Part shown: positions 1 through 6,035 of the stretch, one piece after another
Numbering within the stretch: the first letter of the stretch is position 1
Layout of the letters: each line of letters starts with the position of its first letter
From: DATBFX01 sp036558305
Lineage (GTDB): Bacteria; Chloroflexota; Chloroflexia; Thermomicrobiales; UBA6265
DNA length: 10,687 nucleotides
Assembly (NCBI GenBank): GCA_036558305.1
Contig: DATBFX010000464.1
Span: 1 to 10,687, forward strand
Reading direction: 5' to 3'
The notes under the pieces: model-generated
Databases searched by the model: none
Seen by the model: only the letters and a program-made list of their open reading frames with translations
What the model was told of the DNA's origin: nothing
Program-made: the position numbers and the translations under genes

Positions 1-553
1 CCCAATCGGTTGGCGCCTGCTCGAAGGCCGTGTGATCGACGCCGAGGCCGAGGTCGTAGGCGAGATCGCCGCCGAGCCAGGCCGAGACGTTCGCCACGGC
101 GAACCCGGCGGTCGCCAGCGCGACACCCGACGCGCGACTGCCCCGCCGCCGCTGGAGGAGGGACGCCCCGTAGAACGCGGTGGCGACGACGTTGAGCGAG
201 GCATGGAGAGCGCCGAGCCGGCGCGGCGCCTCGTCGTTGGTGGCGTCCTGCCATTGGGCGACGCCGGTGAGGGCGGCGCCGGTCGCGCTGGCGAGCCCGA
301 GCGCCAGGGTGAGATCGGCCGCTTGCTCCTGACCGGCGACATCGAGGACCAGCGACGAGGTCCAAAACCCGAGCGGCAGTTGAACCATCGCCGGGTGGAG
401 CGGGTGACCGAGCCAGGTGCCGACCAGGGCGTCTTTGAGCGGTCGCGGCGCGCTCTGCCCGGCGATCGGGTCCCCCACCTTTTGCAGCACCCCCGCCACC
501 CCGTCGAGCCACGGCATCGCCGCCACCAGGCGATCGGTGATCTTGGTTCCCAT
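1..553 (-). CDS. DUF2231 four-helix membrane protein, N-terminal part (C-terminus beyond window)
   Basis: Reading the minus strand from the ATG at 553-551 gives an open frame of 184 codons that runs off the window at base 1. A GHPLHP motif (residues 49-54) followed by a hydrophobic stretch is the signature of the DUF2231 family. Four hydrophobic segments are visible, at about residues 55-72, 81-99, 112-133 and 142-165, which matches the family's four-helix inner-membrane domain. The start is set by a strong AGGAGG seven bases upstream. In many Chloroflexota and Actinomycetota relatives this domain is followed by a Rieske [2Fe-2S] domain. The last visible residues (about 170-184, ending APTDW) resemble the linker before such a domain, but the Rieske part itself lies outside the window, so that is inference. 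His50, His53 and His117 could be cofactor ligands, which is unproven. It is transcribed divergently from the serine hydrolase gene. Confidence 0.85.
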   Translation of the reverse strand, partial: MGTKITDRLVAAMPWLDGVAGVLQKVGDPIAGQSAPRPLKDALVGTWLGHPLHPAMVQLPLGFWTSSLVLDVAGQEQAADLTLALGLASATGAALTGVAQWQDATNDEAPRRLGALHASLNVVATAFYGASLLQRRRGSRASGVALATAGFAVANVSAWLGGDLAYDLGLGVDHTAFEQAPTDW

Positions 554-560
554 TCGGCAG

Positions 561-566
561 CCTCCT
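561..566 (-). promoter_or_regulatory. Shine-Dalgarno site of the DUF2231 gene
   Basis: The minus strand reads AGGAGG here, seven bases before the ATG at 553. It is a consensus ribosome binding site and fixes the start of the partial gene. Confidence 0.8.
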
Positions 567-570
567 ATCG

Positions 571-691
571 AGCTACGAGTTACGAGCTTCGAGTTCGCAT
601 GCTTCGCGTAAGCAACCATCGTGCCGACGTACGCGATCGGCGGTAAGCTGCCGGCTCATAACTCGAAGCTCGAAGCTCGAAGCTCGTAACT
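571..691. repeat. Inverted-repeat element between divergent genes, with CGAAGCT heptamer array
   Basis: Bases 578-593 (AGTTACGAGCTTCGAG) are the exact reverse complement of 676-691, giving a 16-bp perfect inverted repeat with an 82-base spacer. The right arm also holds three tandem copies of the heptamer CGAAGCT (664-684). The element fills most of the 157-bp gap between two divergent genes and sits just behind the DUF2231 Shine-Dalgarno site. Two inverted short repeats around a unique centre is the layout of a REPIN or MITE-like mobile repeat. I see no clear -35/-10 pair for either gene here. Confidence 0.7.
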
Positions 692-710
692 ATTCGTTGG
701 GGAGGGAGCG

Positions 711-1565
711 GTGGCAGACGTCGTCGAGGCGATCGAGCGGGAATTTGCCGCGTTCGCGGGAACGGGCGGGGTCGCGGCGAAGAATCTGGGGACCGGGGAG
801 GAGATCCGGGTCAGCGCCGATGCGGAGAGCGGGACGGCCAGCACGATCAAGGTGCCGATCTTGATCGAGGTGTTCCGGCAGGTGGAGGCGGGGCAGGTCG
901 ATCTGGAGACGAAGATCGCGGATTCGCCGGCGACGCGGACACCCGGTTCCGGCATCCTGCGCGATCTCTCGGTCGGTAACCCGCTCAGCGTACGCGACGT
1001 GACGATCCTGATGATCGTCGTCAGCGATAACACGGCGACCAACATGCTGATCGACCTGGTCGGGCTCGACCGGGTCAACGCGACGATGACCGAGTTTGGT
1101 TTTCCGCGCACGCAACTGCGCAACCGGATCGACTTCCCGAAGATCGGCGACGACGTGAAGAACCTGGCGGTGACGACGGCGGCTGATTTGGCGGGGATCA
1201 TGGAGGCGCTGGCGACCGGCCGCATCCTGAACGACGACAGCCGGTCGGAGATCCTGCGCATCATGCGAATGCAGCACTACCTCGACAACGTACCGCGCTA
1301 CCTGCCGTACACGCCGTACGCCGAGGAGTTGAACAAACCCGACAACGGACTGCGGATCGCCAACAAGACCGGCAGTTGGAGCGGGTTCCGGGCCGACATG
1401 GCGCTGGTCGAGTGGCCGGGCACCCGGTACGCGATCGGCATCTATTCCGACGGCCACCCGGATACCCGCTTCTGGGCCGAAAACGAAGGGAATCGGGTGA
1501 TCGGGCGGGTGTCGCGGTTGATTTTCGACCACTGGGGTGGCGGGGCCTTGGCACCGGTGTCTTGA
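711..1565 (+). CDS. Cytoplasmic class A beta-lactamase-fold serine hydrolase
   Basis: A 284-residue protein of the penicillin-recognising serine enzyme superfamily. The three superfamily motifs are present in order: STIK (Ser44-Lys47, nucleophile and general base), SDN (105-107) and KTG (219-221), with spacing like class A beta-lactamases (PF13354 type). Two things argue against a working beta-lactamase. There is no signal peptide (the N-terminus MADVVEAIEREF is charged), and the omega-loop region after SDN (about residues 130-150) has no ExxLN motif, so the deacylating Glu166 equivalent appears absent. An esterase, amidase or D,D-peptidase-like role is more likely; the substrate is unknown. 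The GTG start at 711 follows a GGAGGGAG tract (701-708). The stop is 35 bases before the next gene, which may be co-transcribed. Confidence 0.85.
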   Translation: MADVVEAIEREFAAFAGTGGVAAKNLGTGEEIRVSADAESGTASTIKVPILIEVFRQVEAGQVDLETKIADSPATRTPGSGILRDLSVGNPLSVRDVTILMIVVSDNTATNMLIDLVGLDRVNATMTEFGFPRTQLRNRIDFPKIGDDVKNLAVTTAADLAGIMEALATGRILNDDSRSEILRIMRMQHYLDNVPRYLPYTPYAEELNKPDNGLRIANKTGSWSGFRADMALVEWPGTRYAIGIYSDGHPDTRFWAENEGNRVIGRVSRLIFDHWGGGALAPVS

Positions 1566-1600
1566 GGCGATTGGCGTTCGAGGGTCGGAGGGGGCAACGG

Positions 1601-2536
1601 ATGGGATCGCAGAGGCCGATGAAGGTCGGGTTGTTCGTGCCGCAGTGGGAGGAGCCGTGGAGCGGCCGGGCGCCGGGGTGGCGGGAGATCCTGGCGATGG
1701 CGCAGCGGGCGGAGGCGGTCGGGTTCGATTCGTTCTGGTTGCCGGACCACCTGATCTTCCGGTTCGACAACGTCAACCAGCAGGGAATCTGGGATGCCTG
1801 GTCGCTGCTGGCGGCGTTGGCCGCGGCGACGGGGCGGCTAGAGATCGCGCCGCTGGTGGCCTGCTCCAGTTTCCGCAACCCGGCGCTGATCGCGAAGATG
1901 GCCGACACGATCGACGAGATCAGCGGCGGCCGTTTCATCCTCGGACTCGGCGCCGGCTGGCACAAACCGGAGTACGACGCCTTCGGGTTTCCCCACGACC
2001 ACCGGGTCGGTCGTTTCGAAGAGGCGTTGCAGATCGTCCACGGTCTGCTCAAGAACGGGCAGATCGACTTCGACGGGAAGTACTACCGGGCGCGTGACTG
2101 CGAACTGCGACCGCGCGGTCCGCGCCCCCAGGGTCCGCCGATCCTCGTCGGCGGCATCGGCGAGCGGATGCTGCGCCTGACCGCGCGGTACGCCGACCTC
2201 TGGAACCAGGATAGGCGGAACGACCTCGGCGTGGTCGTGGCCTTGCAGGACCGGGTGGACGGCGTCTGCCGCGAGGTCGGCCGCGATCCGAAGACGCTCG
2301 GCCGGGCGATCGGGATCCAGGTCGATTTGCCCGGTTTCTCCCGCGAGGCGATGCGTCCGCGCCAGTTCATGGTCTCGCCCTGGCCGTTGACCGGTGGACC
2401 GGACGAACTCGCCGCGGCGATCCGCGAGTATCAAACGCGGGGCCGGGTCGATCACCTGGTCGTCTGGCTCGACCCGCTCAGCGTTGAGGCGGTTGAGGCG
2501 TTCGGACCGACGCTGGCGGCGCTGGACTCGATGTGA
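1601..2536 (+). CDS. LLM-class flavin/F420-dependent oxidoreductase
   Basis: A full-length (311 aa) member of the luciferase-like monooxygenase TIM-barrel superfamily. Family landmarks run along its whole length: the first beta strand MKVGLFVP (7-14), RAEAVGFDSFWLPDH (36-50), the region around 63-100 with the RNP (92-94) common in the family, DEISGGRFILGLGAGW (105-120), GRFEEAL (137-143) and the C-terminal PPILVGGIGERMLRL (179-193) phosphate-binding region. Members use FMNH2 or reduced F420 to oxidise or reduce small organics; which cofactor is used here cannot be told from sequence. The ATG at 1601 was chosen because GGAGGGGG lies six bases upstream. The ATG at 1619 (residue 7) is a plausible alternative start. 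The open frame extends upstream but only as a shadow of the serine hydrolase gene. The stop codon overlaps the inverted octamer repeat that begins at 2535. Confidence 0.92.
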   Translation: MGSQRPMKVGLFVPQWEEPWSGRAPGWREILAMAQRAEAVGFDSFWLPDHLIFRFDNVNQQGIWDAWSLLAALAAATGRLEIAPLVACSSFRNPALIAKMADTIDEISGGRFILGLGAGWHKPEYDAFGFPHDHRVGRFEEALQIVHGLLKNGQIDFDGKYYRARDCELRPRGPRPQGPPILVGGIGERMLRLTARYADLWNQDRRNDLGVVVALQDRVDGVCREVGRDPKTLGRAIGIQVDLPGFSREAMRPRQFMVSPWPLTGGPDELAAAIREYQTRGRVDHLVVWLDPLSVEAVEAFGPTLAALDSM

Positions 2537-2617
2537 GGCGGCAAGGCGGCGAGGCGGCAAGGAATAGTACGGATCGTTTGTCCCCTTGCCGCCTCGCCCC
2601 CTTGCCGCCTCGCCGCC
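2535..2617. repeat. Inverted GCGGCRAG octamer repeat, likely terminator-like hairpin
   Basis: Three octamers GCGGCAAG/GCGGCGAG (2538-2561) are followed 21 bases later by four octamers in the opposite orientation (2585-2616, one degenerate). Bases 2535-2562 and 2584-2611 are reverse complements over 28 bp with a single mismatch, so the transcript would form a very stable stem. It starts at the last two bases of the LLM stop codon. No U-run follows, so it is not a classical intrinsic terminator, but it may stop or stabilise the LLM mRNA 3' end. The same octamer forms the long array at 10571-10687. Confidence 0.8.
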
Positions 2618-2633
2618 TGCGGTGATGAGGAAA

Positions 2634-2688
2634 GGGCGGACCGGGGAACCCGGCCCGCCCAGAGGAGAGAGGGAGGAGAGGAGAGGAG
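2634..2688. repeat. GC-rich hairpin followed by a purine tract
   Basis: GGGCGG (2634-2639) pairs with CCGCCC (2655-2660), and CCGGG (2641-2645) pairs with CCCGG (2649-2653) across an A-C mismatch. This gives a compact 11-bp stem with a three-base loop. The following 28 bases (2661-2688) are uninterrupted purine of GAGGAGA type. On the minus strand the hairpin is followed by TTTCCTC, so it could act as a weak terminator in that direction, but no convincing minus-strand gene feeds it. Confidence 0.45.
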
Positions 2689-3087
2689 TGGGGTGAGGAT
2701 GTAACCCCGATCCGCCCAGGCAGCAAAGCACTGGATCAACGACCGGGGTGCCGGTTCGCATCAGCTCCGTCGGGGTGAAGACGGAGGTCGCTGCCGACGT
2801 GCACATCATGCCGTGCTTCGCTACCCCGCGCATCGGCAAAAATGCCGATATCGCGATGCTCTTTTGGGTAGGCGATCCGACCTTCCGCCCATCCGGTGAC
2901 GGAAGCGACGCAGGATCGGGTCTCGGGGAGGACCCCTCGTCCGTCGATGACATCGATTTTCTGGAATCGCGGCTCCTGACTTCCGAGCACCGCGTCTCAT
3001 CATCGCCCCATGCTATGATCGCGAACGGGTCGTCAGGGAAACGCCGATGGACGATTGGCTGACCAGCTTTGCCGCTGGGGGTGAGGG
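2689..3087. other. Unassigned intergenic stretch upstream of the LLM/M29 chimera
   Basis: This stretch of about 400 bases has no gene I can support. It contains A/T runs (for example the perfect hairpin ATCGGCA-AAAA-TGCCGAT at 2832-2849) unlike the neighbouring coding DNA. A 104-codon + strand frame (2748-3062) and overlapping minus-strand frames exist, but none has a recognisable family motif or a good ribosome site. It could be a gene remnant, an untranslated leader, or a non-coding element. Confidence 0.4.
3011..3019 (+). promoter_or_regulatory. Possible extended -10 promoter
   Basis: TGCTATGAT fits a TGn-TATAAT extended -10 element and lies about 70 bases upstream of the TTG start at 3088. 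No good -35 hexamer is seen 16-18 bases upstream, which an extended -10 can tolerate. It is the best promoter candidate for the chimera and perhaps the downstream run. Confidence 0.35.
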
Positions 3088-3900
3088 TTGAACTTCGGCG
3101 TCAACCTCAACAACCGGGAACCCCTGATCGCGCCGGGATACGCCCTGAGCGATCTGCTCGAGTTGGCCGAGCGGGTCGAGGCGGCGGGATTCGACTCGGT
3201 CTGGGTGGGGGACAGTCTGTTCTCCAAACCGCGCTACGAACCGATTGCGTTGCTGTCGGCGATCTCGCAGCGGACGACGCGGGTCAAACTCGGGACGGCC
3301 TGCATGATCTCCGGCACCCGCAACCCGCTCTACCTGGCGCTGGAGTGGGCGACCCTCGACCACCTCGCAAACGGGCGAACGATCTTCGGCACCGGGATGG
3401 GCAACCCCGAGGAGGGCGTCCGGTGCGAATACACCGCCCTCGGCCTGGACTTCGAGCGGCGGGCACGCATCTTCGAGGTCGCCTTCGCCGCGGTCGAGGA
3501 CAAAACGGAAGGGCGGATCGTCGTCGACGGGATCATGCTCGGTATCGGCCTAAAAGGGCAGACGCCGAACCCGATCGAGTGGCGGCTCCGGGCCGGTCGC
3601 TGCGTCGCGATCGAGGGCGGGACTGAGGCGGACCGCTTGAAACAGGTCATCGACGGTGTCGCCGGCGCCGACGTCATCGGCGAATTCGCCTTCGGCACCA
3701 GCGAAAAATCCCCGACCGGCTCCCCATCGGAAAAGGGGTTGCTGGGCACCGTCCACTTCGCCCTCGGCGACAACCACAACGCCTATCCCGGCGGCCAAAA
3801 CGTCTCCGTCCTCCACCTCGACGGCAACGGCCTCAACGCCTCCCTGATGATCGAGGACACCGGGCGGTACATCGTGCGGGATGGGAAGTGGGCGTTGTAG
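3088..3900 (+). CDS. In-frame chimera: LLM oxidoreductase N-terminal half + M29 aminopeptidase/NicX-like C-terminal region
   Basis: A 270-residue open frame made of two unrelated families. Residues 1-130 are an LLM N-terminal half: NFGVNLNN, AERVEAAGFDSVWVGDS (28-43), RVKLGT (65-70), RNP (78-80), LDHLANGRTIFGTGMGNPEE (90-109). It ends at LGLDFERRARIFE, which lines up with FGFPHDHRVGRFEEA of the intact LLM at 1601. From about residue 131 it becomes the C-terminal catalytic region of COG2309/M29-type proteins (aminopeptidase T; 2,5-dihydroxypyridine dioxygenase NicX shares the fold): EGRIVVDG, EGGTEADRL, GEFAFGT, LLGTVHFALGDN (218-229), LHLDG (242-246), IVRDGKWAL. Glu199, His223, His243 and Asp245 are probable metal ligands. 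Glu130 may stand in for the Glu of the family's GEV-type motif, exactly at the join. The LLM barrel is cut to half and the M29 part lacks its N-terminal domain. Start: TTG 3088 after GTGAGGG (3081-3087) with almost no spacer, so it is weakly supported; no better in-frame start exists. It may be a fused pseudogene. Confidence 0.8.
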   Translation: MNFGVNLNNREPLIAPGYALSDLLELAERVEAAGFDSVWVGDSLFSKPRYEPIALLSAISQRTTRVKLGTACMISGTRNPLYLALEWATLDHLANGRTIFGTGMGNPEEGVRCEYTALGLDFERRARIFEVAFAAVEDKTEGRIVVDGIMLGIGLKGQTPNPIEWRLRAGRCVAIEGGTEADRLKQVIDGVAGADVIGEFAFGTSEKSPTGSPSEKGLLGTVHFALGDNHNAYPGGQNVSVLHLDGNGLNASLMIEDTGRYIVRDGKWAL

Positions 3901-3906
3901 GTTCGA

Positions 3907-3930
3907 GACGGACAGACGGACAGACGGACA
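3907..3930. repeat. Three tandem copies of GACGGACA
   Basis: The octamer GACGGACA occurs three times head to tail, starting nine bases after the preceding stop codon. The decamer AGACGGACAG at its left end recurs at 10561-10570, directly after the stop of the last gene in the window. Confidence 0.75.
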
Positions 3931-3937
3931 TCGTGCT

Positions 3938-3984
3938 AACCCCAAAGGGGTTTCGTTACATCAGCCCTGGGTTTCAACCCTGGG
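3938..3984. repeat. Double-hairpin dispersed repeat upstream of the cupin gene
   Basis: AACCCC-AAA-GGGGTT (3938-3952) forms a 6-bp hairpin followed by T-rich sequence. CCCTGGGTTTCAACCCTGGG (3965-3984) forms a second, imperfect one. I recall similar paired palindromes (ACCCC..GGGGT next to CCCTGGG..CCC) as dispersed intergenic repeats in Planctomycetota and Chloroflexota genomes; that comparison is from memory. The first hairpin could also terminate the upstream transcript. Its end is 16 bases before the cupin start codon, so it forms most of that gene's leader. Confidence 0.65.
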
Positions 3985-4000
3985 ACAACGGACAAAAGCG

Positions 4001-4375
4001 ATGCCCGAGCCAACCGTCACCGTCGTTCCCCTCGCCGAAGTCGCGGAGACCCCGCTGCCGGGTGGGAGTTGGAGCAAGATGGTCTTGACCGGCGCCACCG
4101 TGCCGGGGATCGCCTCGTCGCTCGGGTATTCGGTGTTCACACCGGGGACGGTGCTGCCGATGGTTTCGCACGAGGTCGAGGAGGTCGCCTTTGTCGTCGC
4201 CGGGCGAGGCGAGTTGCGGCTTGAGGACGAGGTCGTTCCCTTCGGCGCGGGGCAGGCGCTCCACATCCCGCCTCGGGTATGGCACGCGGTGGCGAACACC
4301 GGGGACGAGGACGTGGTGATGGTGTTCGGGCTCCCGCATCCCGCGTATCCGCCGACGGAGCGGCGAGGGTCGTAG
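4001..4375 (+). CDS. Single-domain cupin protein
   Basis: A 124-residue small beta-barrel protein of the cupin superfamily. Cupin motif 1 is PMVSHEVEEVAFVVAGRGEL (residues 53-72), with His57 and Glu61 as metal-ligand candidates. Motif 2 is FGAGQALHIPPRVWHAVAN (81-99), with His95. The first motif has a single His in place of the HxH pair (HxxxE), common in atypical cupins, so metal binding is likely but not certain. Small cupins can be dioxygenases, isomerases or sensors; no specific reaction can be assigned. The ATG at 4001 is the first codon after the double-hairpin repeat and has only a weak ribosome site (GGACAAAAGCG). The frame continues upstream to 3881 but only through the previous gene's tail and the repeat. 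Its stop TAG abuts the aldolase ATG, implying translational coupling. Confidence 0.85.
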   Translation: MPEPTVTVVPLAEVAETPLPGGSWSKMVLTGATVPGIASSLGYSVFTPGTVLPMVSHEVEEVAFVVAGRGELRLEDEVVPFGAGQALHIPPRVWHAVANTGDEDVVMVFGLPHPAYPPTERRGS

Positions 4376-5122
4376 ATGGACCAAACGCTCGAGGAGCAGA
4401 TCGCCTGGGCGTGCCGCATCCTGGCGATGGGCGGGCACGGCGACTTCACGCTCGGGCACGTCAGCGCCCGCGCCGGCGATCGCGTCCTGATGAAGCGGAA
4501 CGGAATCGGGCTGGAAGAGGTGACGCCCGAGGACGTGCTGACGCTGGACTTCGACGCCCGCAAGATCGCGGGGGAAGGTCGCGTCCACCTCGAAGCCGTG
4601 CTGCACACCGAGGTCTATAAGGTCCGGGCCGACGTCGGCGCGGTCATCCACACCCATCCGCCGTACACGACGGCCCTCGCCGCGACCGGCGCCAAGCTCG
4701 AACTGCTCAACCACGACGCGGTCCTGTTCAAGGACGGGCTGGCCCTGTTCGACGAGACGGCCGAGTTGATCACCGAGGCAAAACAGGGGGCGGCAGTGGC
4801 GCGTGCGCTCGGCGACAAACGGGCCGTGCTGCTGCGCGGGCACGGCGTGCTCGTCGCCGGTAAGTCGGTGCCGTGGGCCGTCTACACGGCGCTGACGTTG
4901 GAACGGGCGATCCAGATCCAGGCGATCGCCCGCGCGCTCGGCGAGCTGCGACCGATGTCGGCCGAGATGGCCGAGCAGGTCTACCCCGCCAAGTACCGCG
5001 ACGAATACCTCGACACCTACTGGGACTACCTGATCCACCGGGTCAGACGGGCCGGCCTGGACGACGACATGCCCTGGTCGCTGCCCGAGGACGCGTATGC
5101 TCAGCCGATTCGCCATCCATGA
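4376..5122 (+). CDS. Class II (zinc) aldolase/adducin family protein
   Basis: A 248-residue protein of the class II aldolase family (FucA, AraD, MtnB relatives), which use a divalent metal to cleave or isomerise short hydroxy-acids, sugar phosphates or related compounds by a retro-aldol or dehydration reaction. The metal triad is visible: HTH at 92-94 and His156 in RGHG (154-157). Glu73 lies in HLEAVLHTEVY, the position of the catalytic Glu in FucA. The GN motif near the phosphate site is GH here (LGHVS, 26-30), and the usual SSE stretch before Glu73 is replaced (RVHLE), so the natural substrate may lack a phosphate. The C-terminal 50 residues (YPAKYRDEYLDTYWDYL) are Tyr-rich and acidic. The start ATG directly follows the cupin stop, with GAGGG (4365-4369) six bases upstream. 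The 3' end overlaps the FAD-subunit gene by 26 bases. Confidence 0.9.
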   Translation: MDQTLEEQIAWACRILAMGGHGDFTLGHVSARAGDRVLMKRNGIGLEEVTPEDVLTLDFDARKIAGEGRVHLEAVLHTEVYKVRADVGAVIHTHPPYTTALAATGAKLELLNHDAVLFKDGLALFDETAELITEAKQGAAVARALGDKRAVLLRGHGVLVAGKSVPWAVYTALTLERAIQIQAIARALGELRPMSAEMAEQVYPAKYRDEYLDTYWDYLIHRVRRAGLDDDMPWSLPEDAYAQPIRHP

Positions 5123-5966
5123 ACCGCAGACGGTCGCGGAGGCATCCGCCCTCCTCGCCGCGCACGGTCCCGAGGCGGCCATCTACGCCGGCGGCACCGA
5201 GTTGCTCGTCGTCATGAAAGAGCGCCTCGTCCATTTCCCGCACCTGGTCAACATCAAGACGATTGCGGGTCTGGCGCAGATCTCCCTCGACACGGCCGGT
5301 GAGGCAATCGAGATTGGACCGCTCGCCACGCACCGAACGATCGAGCGTTCGCCGTTGGTGCGCGAGCATGCGCCGGCGCTTGCCGATCTCGCGGCGCGCG
5401 TCGCCAACGTCCGCGTCCGCGCGGCGGGGACGATCGGCGGCAACCTCTGCTTCGCCGAACCGCACAGCGACCCGGCAACCCTGCTGGTCGCTTGGAATGC
5501 GACACTGATGTTGACGTCGCAGCAAGGCGGCCGGGAACTCCCGGCCGAGGCGTTCTTCCTGGGCATGCTCGAAACCGCGCGGCGCCACGAGGAGGTGCTG
5601 ACGGCGATCCGCGTCCCGCTCCTGCCACCCGACGCCGGCAGTGCCTACGAGCGATTCAAGATCCACGAACGACCGGCGGCAACGGTTGCCGCGGTGCTGC
5701 GTCTGGCGGCGGACGAGATCGTCGAGGCGCGGATCGTCGCCGGCAGCGCCGGCCCGAAACCGATGCGCCTGCCACTCGCCGAGGCGGTGCTGGCGGGGCA
5801 GCGCCCGGTCGGATCGTTGTTCGCCTCCGCGGCGGAGCGGGCGCGAGACGAGACCGTGGTGACCGACGATCCGTTCGAATCGAGCGACTACAAGCGCCAT
5901 CTGGTGCAGGTGCTGACGGAACGGGCGTTGACGGCGGCGGCGGAGCGGGCGGGGCACGGATTATGA
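5097..5966 (+). CDS. FAD-binding subunit of a molybdenum hydroxylase (CoxM/XdhB type)
   Basis: A 289-residue protein of the xanthine dehydrogenase/CO dehydrogenase medium-subunit family. It takes electrons from the Fe-S subunit and passes them to an acceptor through FAD. The two FAD pyrophosphate motifs are present: AGGTELL (31-37) and TIGGN (112-116), followed by EPHSDP (121-126). The C-terminal domain (about 180-289) has the usual AAVLRLA and IVAGSAGPKPMRLP strands. Length matches the family (about 280-300). The ATG at 5097 lies inside the end of the aldolase gene, with GAGG (5087-5090) six bases before it, which points to translational coupling. The N-terminus FAIHEPQTVAEASALL starts as expected for the family. 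A 69-base gap with a strong palindrome separates it from the Fe-S subunit gene. Confidence 0.93.
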   Translation: MLSRFAIHEPQTVAEASALLAAHGPEAAIYAGGTELLVVMKERLVHFPHLVNIKTIAGLAQISLDTAGEAIEIGPLATHRTIERSPLVREHAPALADLAARVANVRVRAAGTIGGNLCFAEPHSDPATLLVAWNATLMLTSQQGGRELPAEAFFLGMLETARRHEEVLTAIRVPLLPPDAGSAYERFKIHERPAATVAAVLRLAADEIVEARIVAGSAGPKPMRLPLAEAVLAGQRPVGSLFASAAERARDETVVTDDPFESSDYKRHLVQVLTERALTAAAERAGHGL

Positions 5967-5980
5967 ACCGATACCGGATT

Positions 5981-6026
5981 GTCGCCCGATCCGCCCGTGC
6001 TTCAAACCACGGGCGGATCGGGTGAT
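5981..6026. repeat. Perfect 15-bp palindrome between FAD- and Fe-S-subunit genes
   Basis: CCCGATCCGCCCGTG (5985-5999) is exactly complementary to 6008-6022 with an eight-base loop CTTCAAAC. G-U and Watson-Crick pairs extend the stem to 5981/6026. No U-run follows, so it is not a classical terminator. It ends 9-10 bases before the chosen ATG of the Fe-S subunit, so as RNA it could protect a processed end or modulate initiation. As DNA it resembles a REP-type palindrome. Confidence 0.8.
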
Positions 6027-6035
6027 CAGGCGGCC

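Noticed and set aside
32..646. 204-codon + strand frame at the window start
   Set aside because: Its translation is Arg/Glu/Gly-rich without motifs, while the opposite strand encodes a clear DUF2231 protein with a consensus Shine-Dalgarno.
2748..3062. 104-codon + strand open frame as a small gene
   Set aside because: No ribosome site, no recognisable motif, and open frames overlap on the other strand; left as unassigned intergenic sequence.
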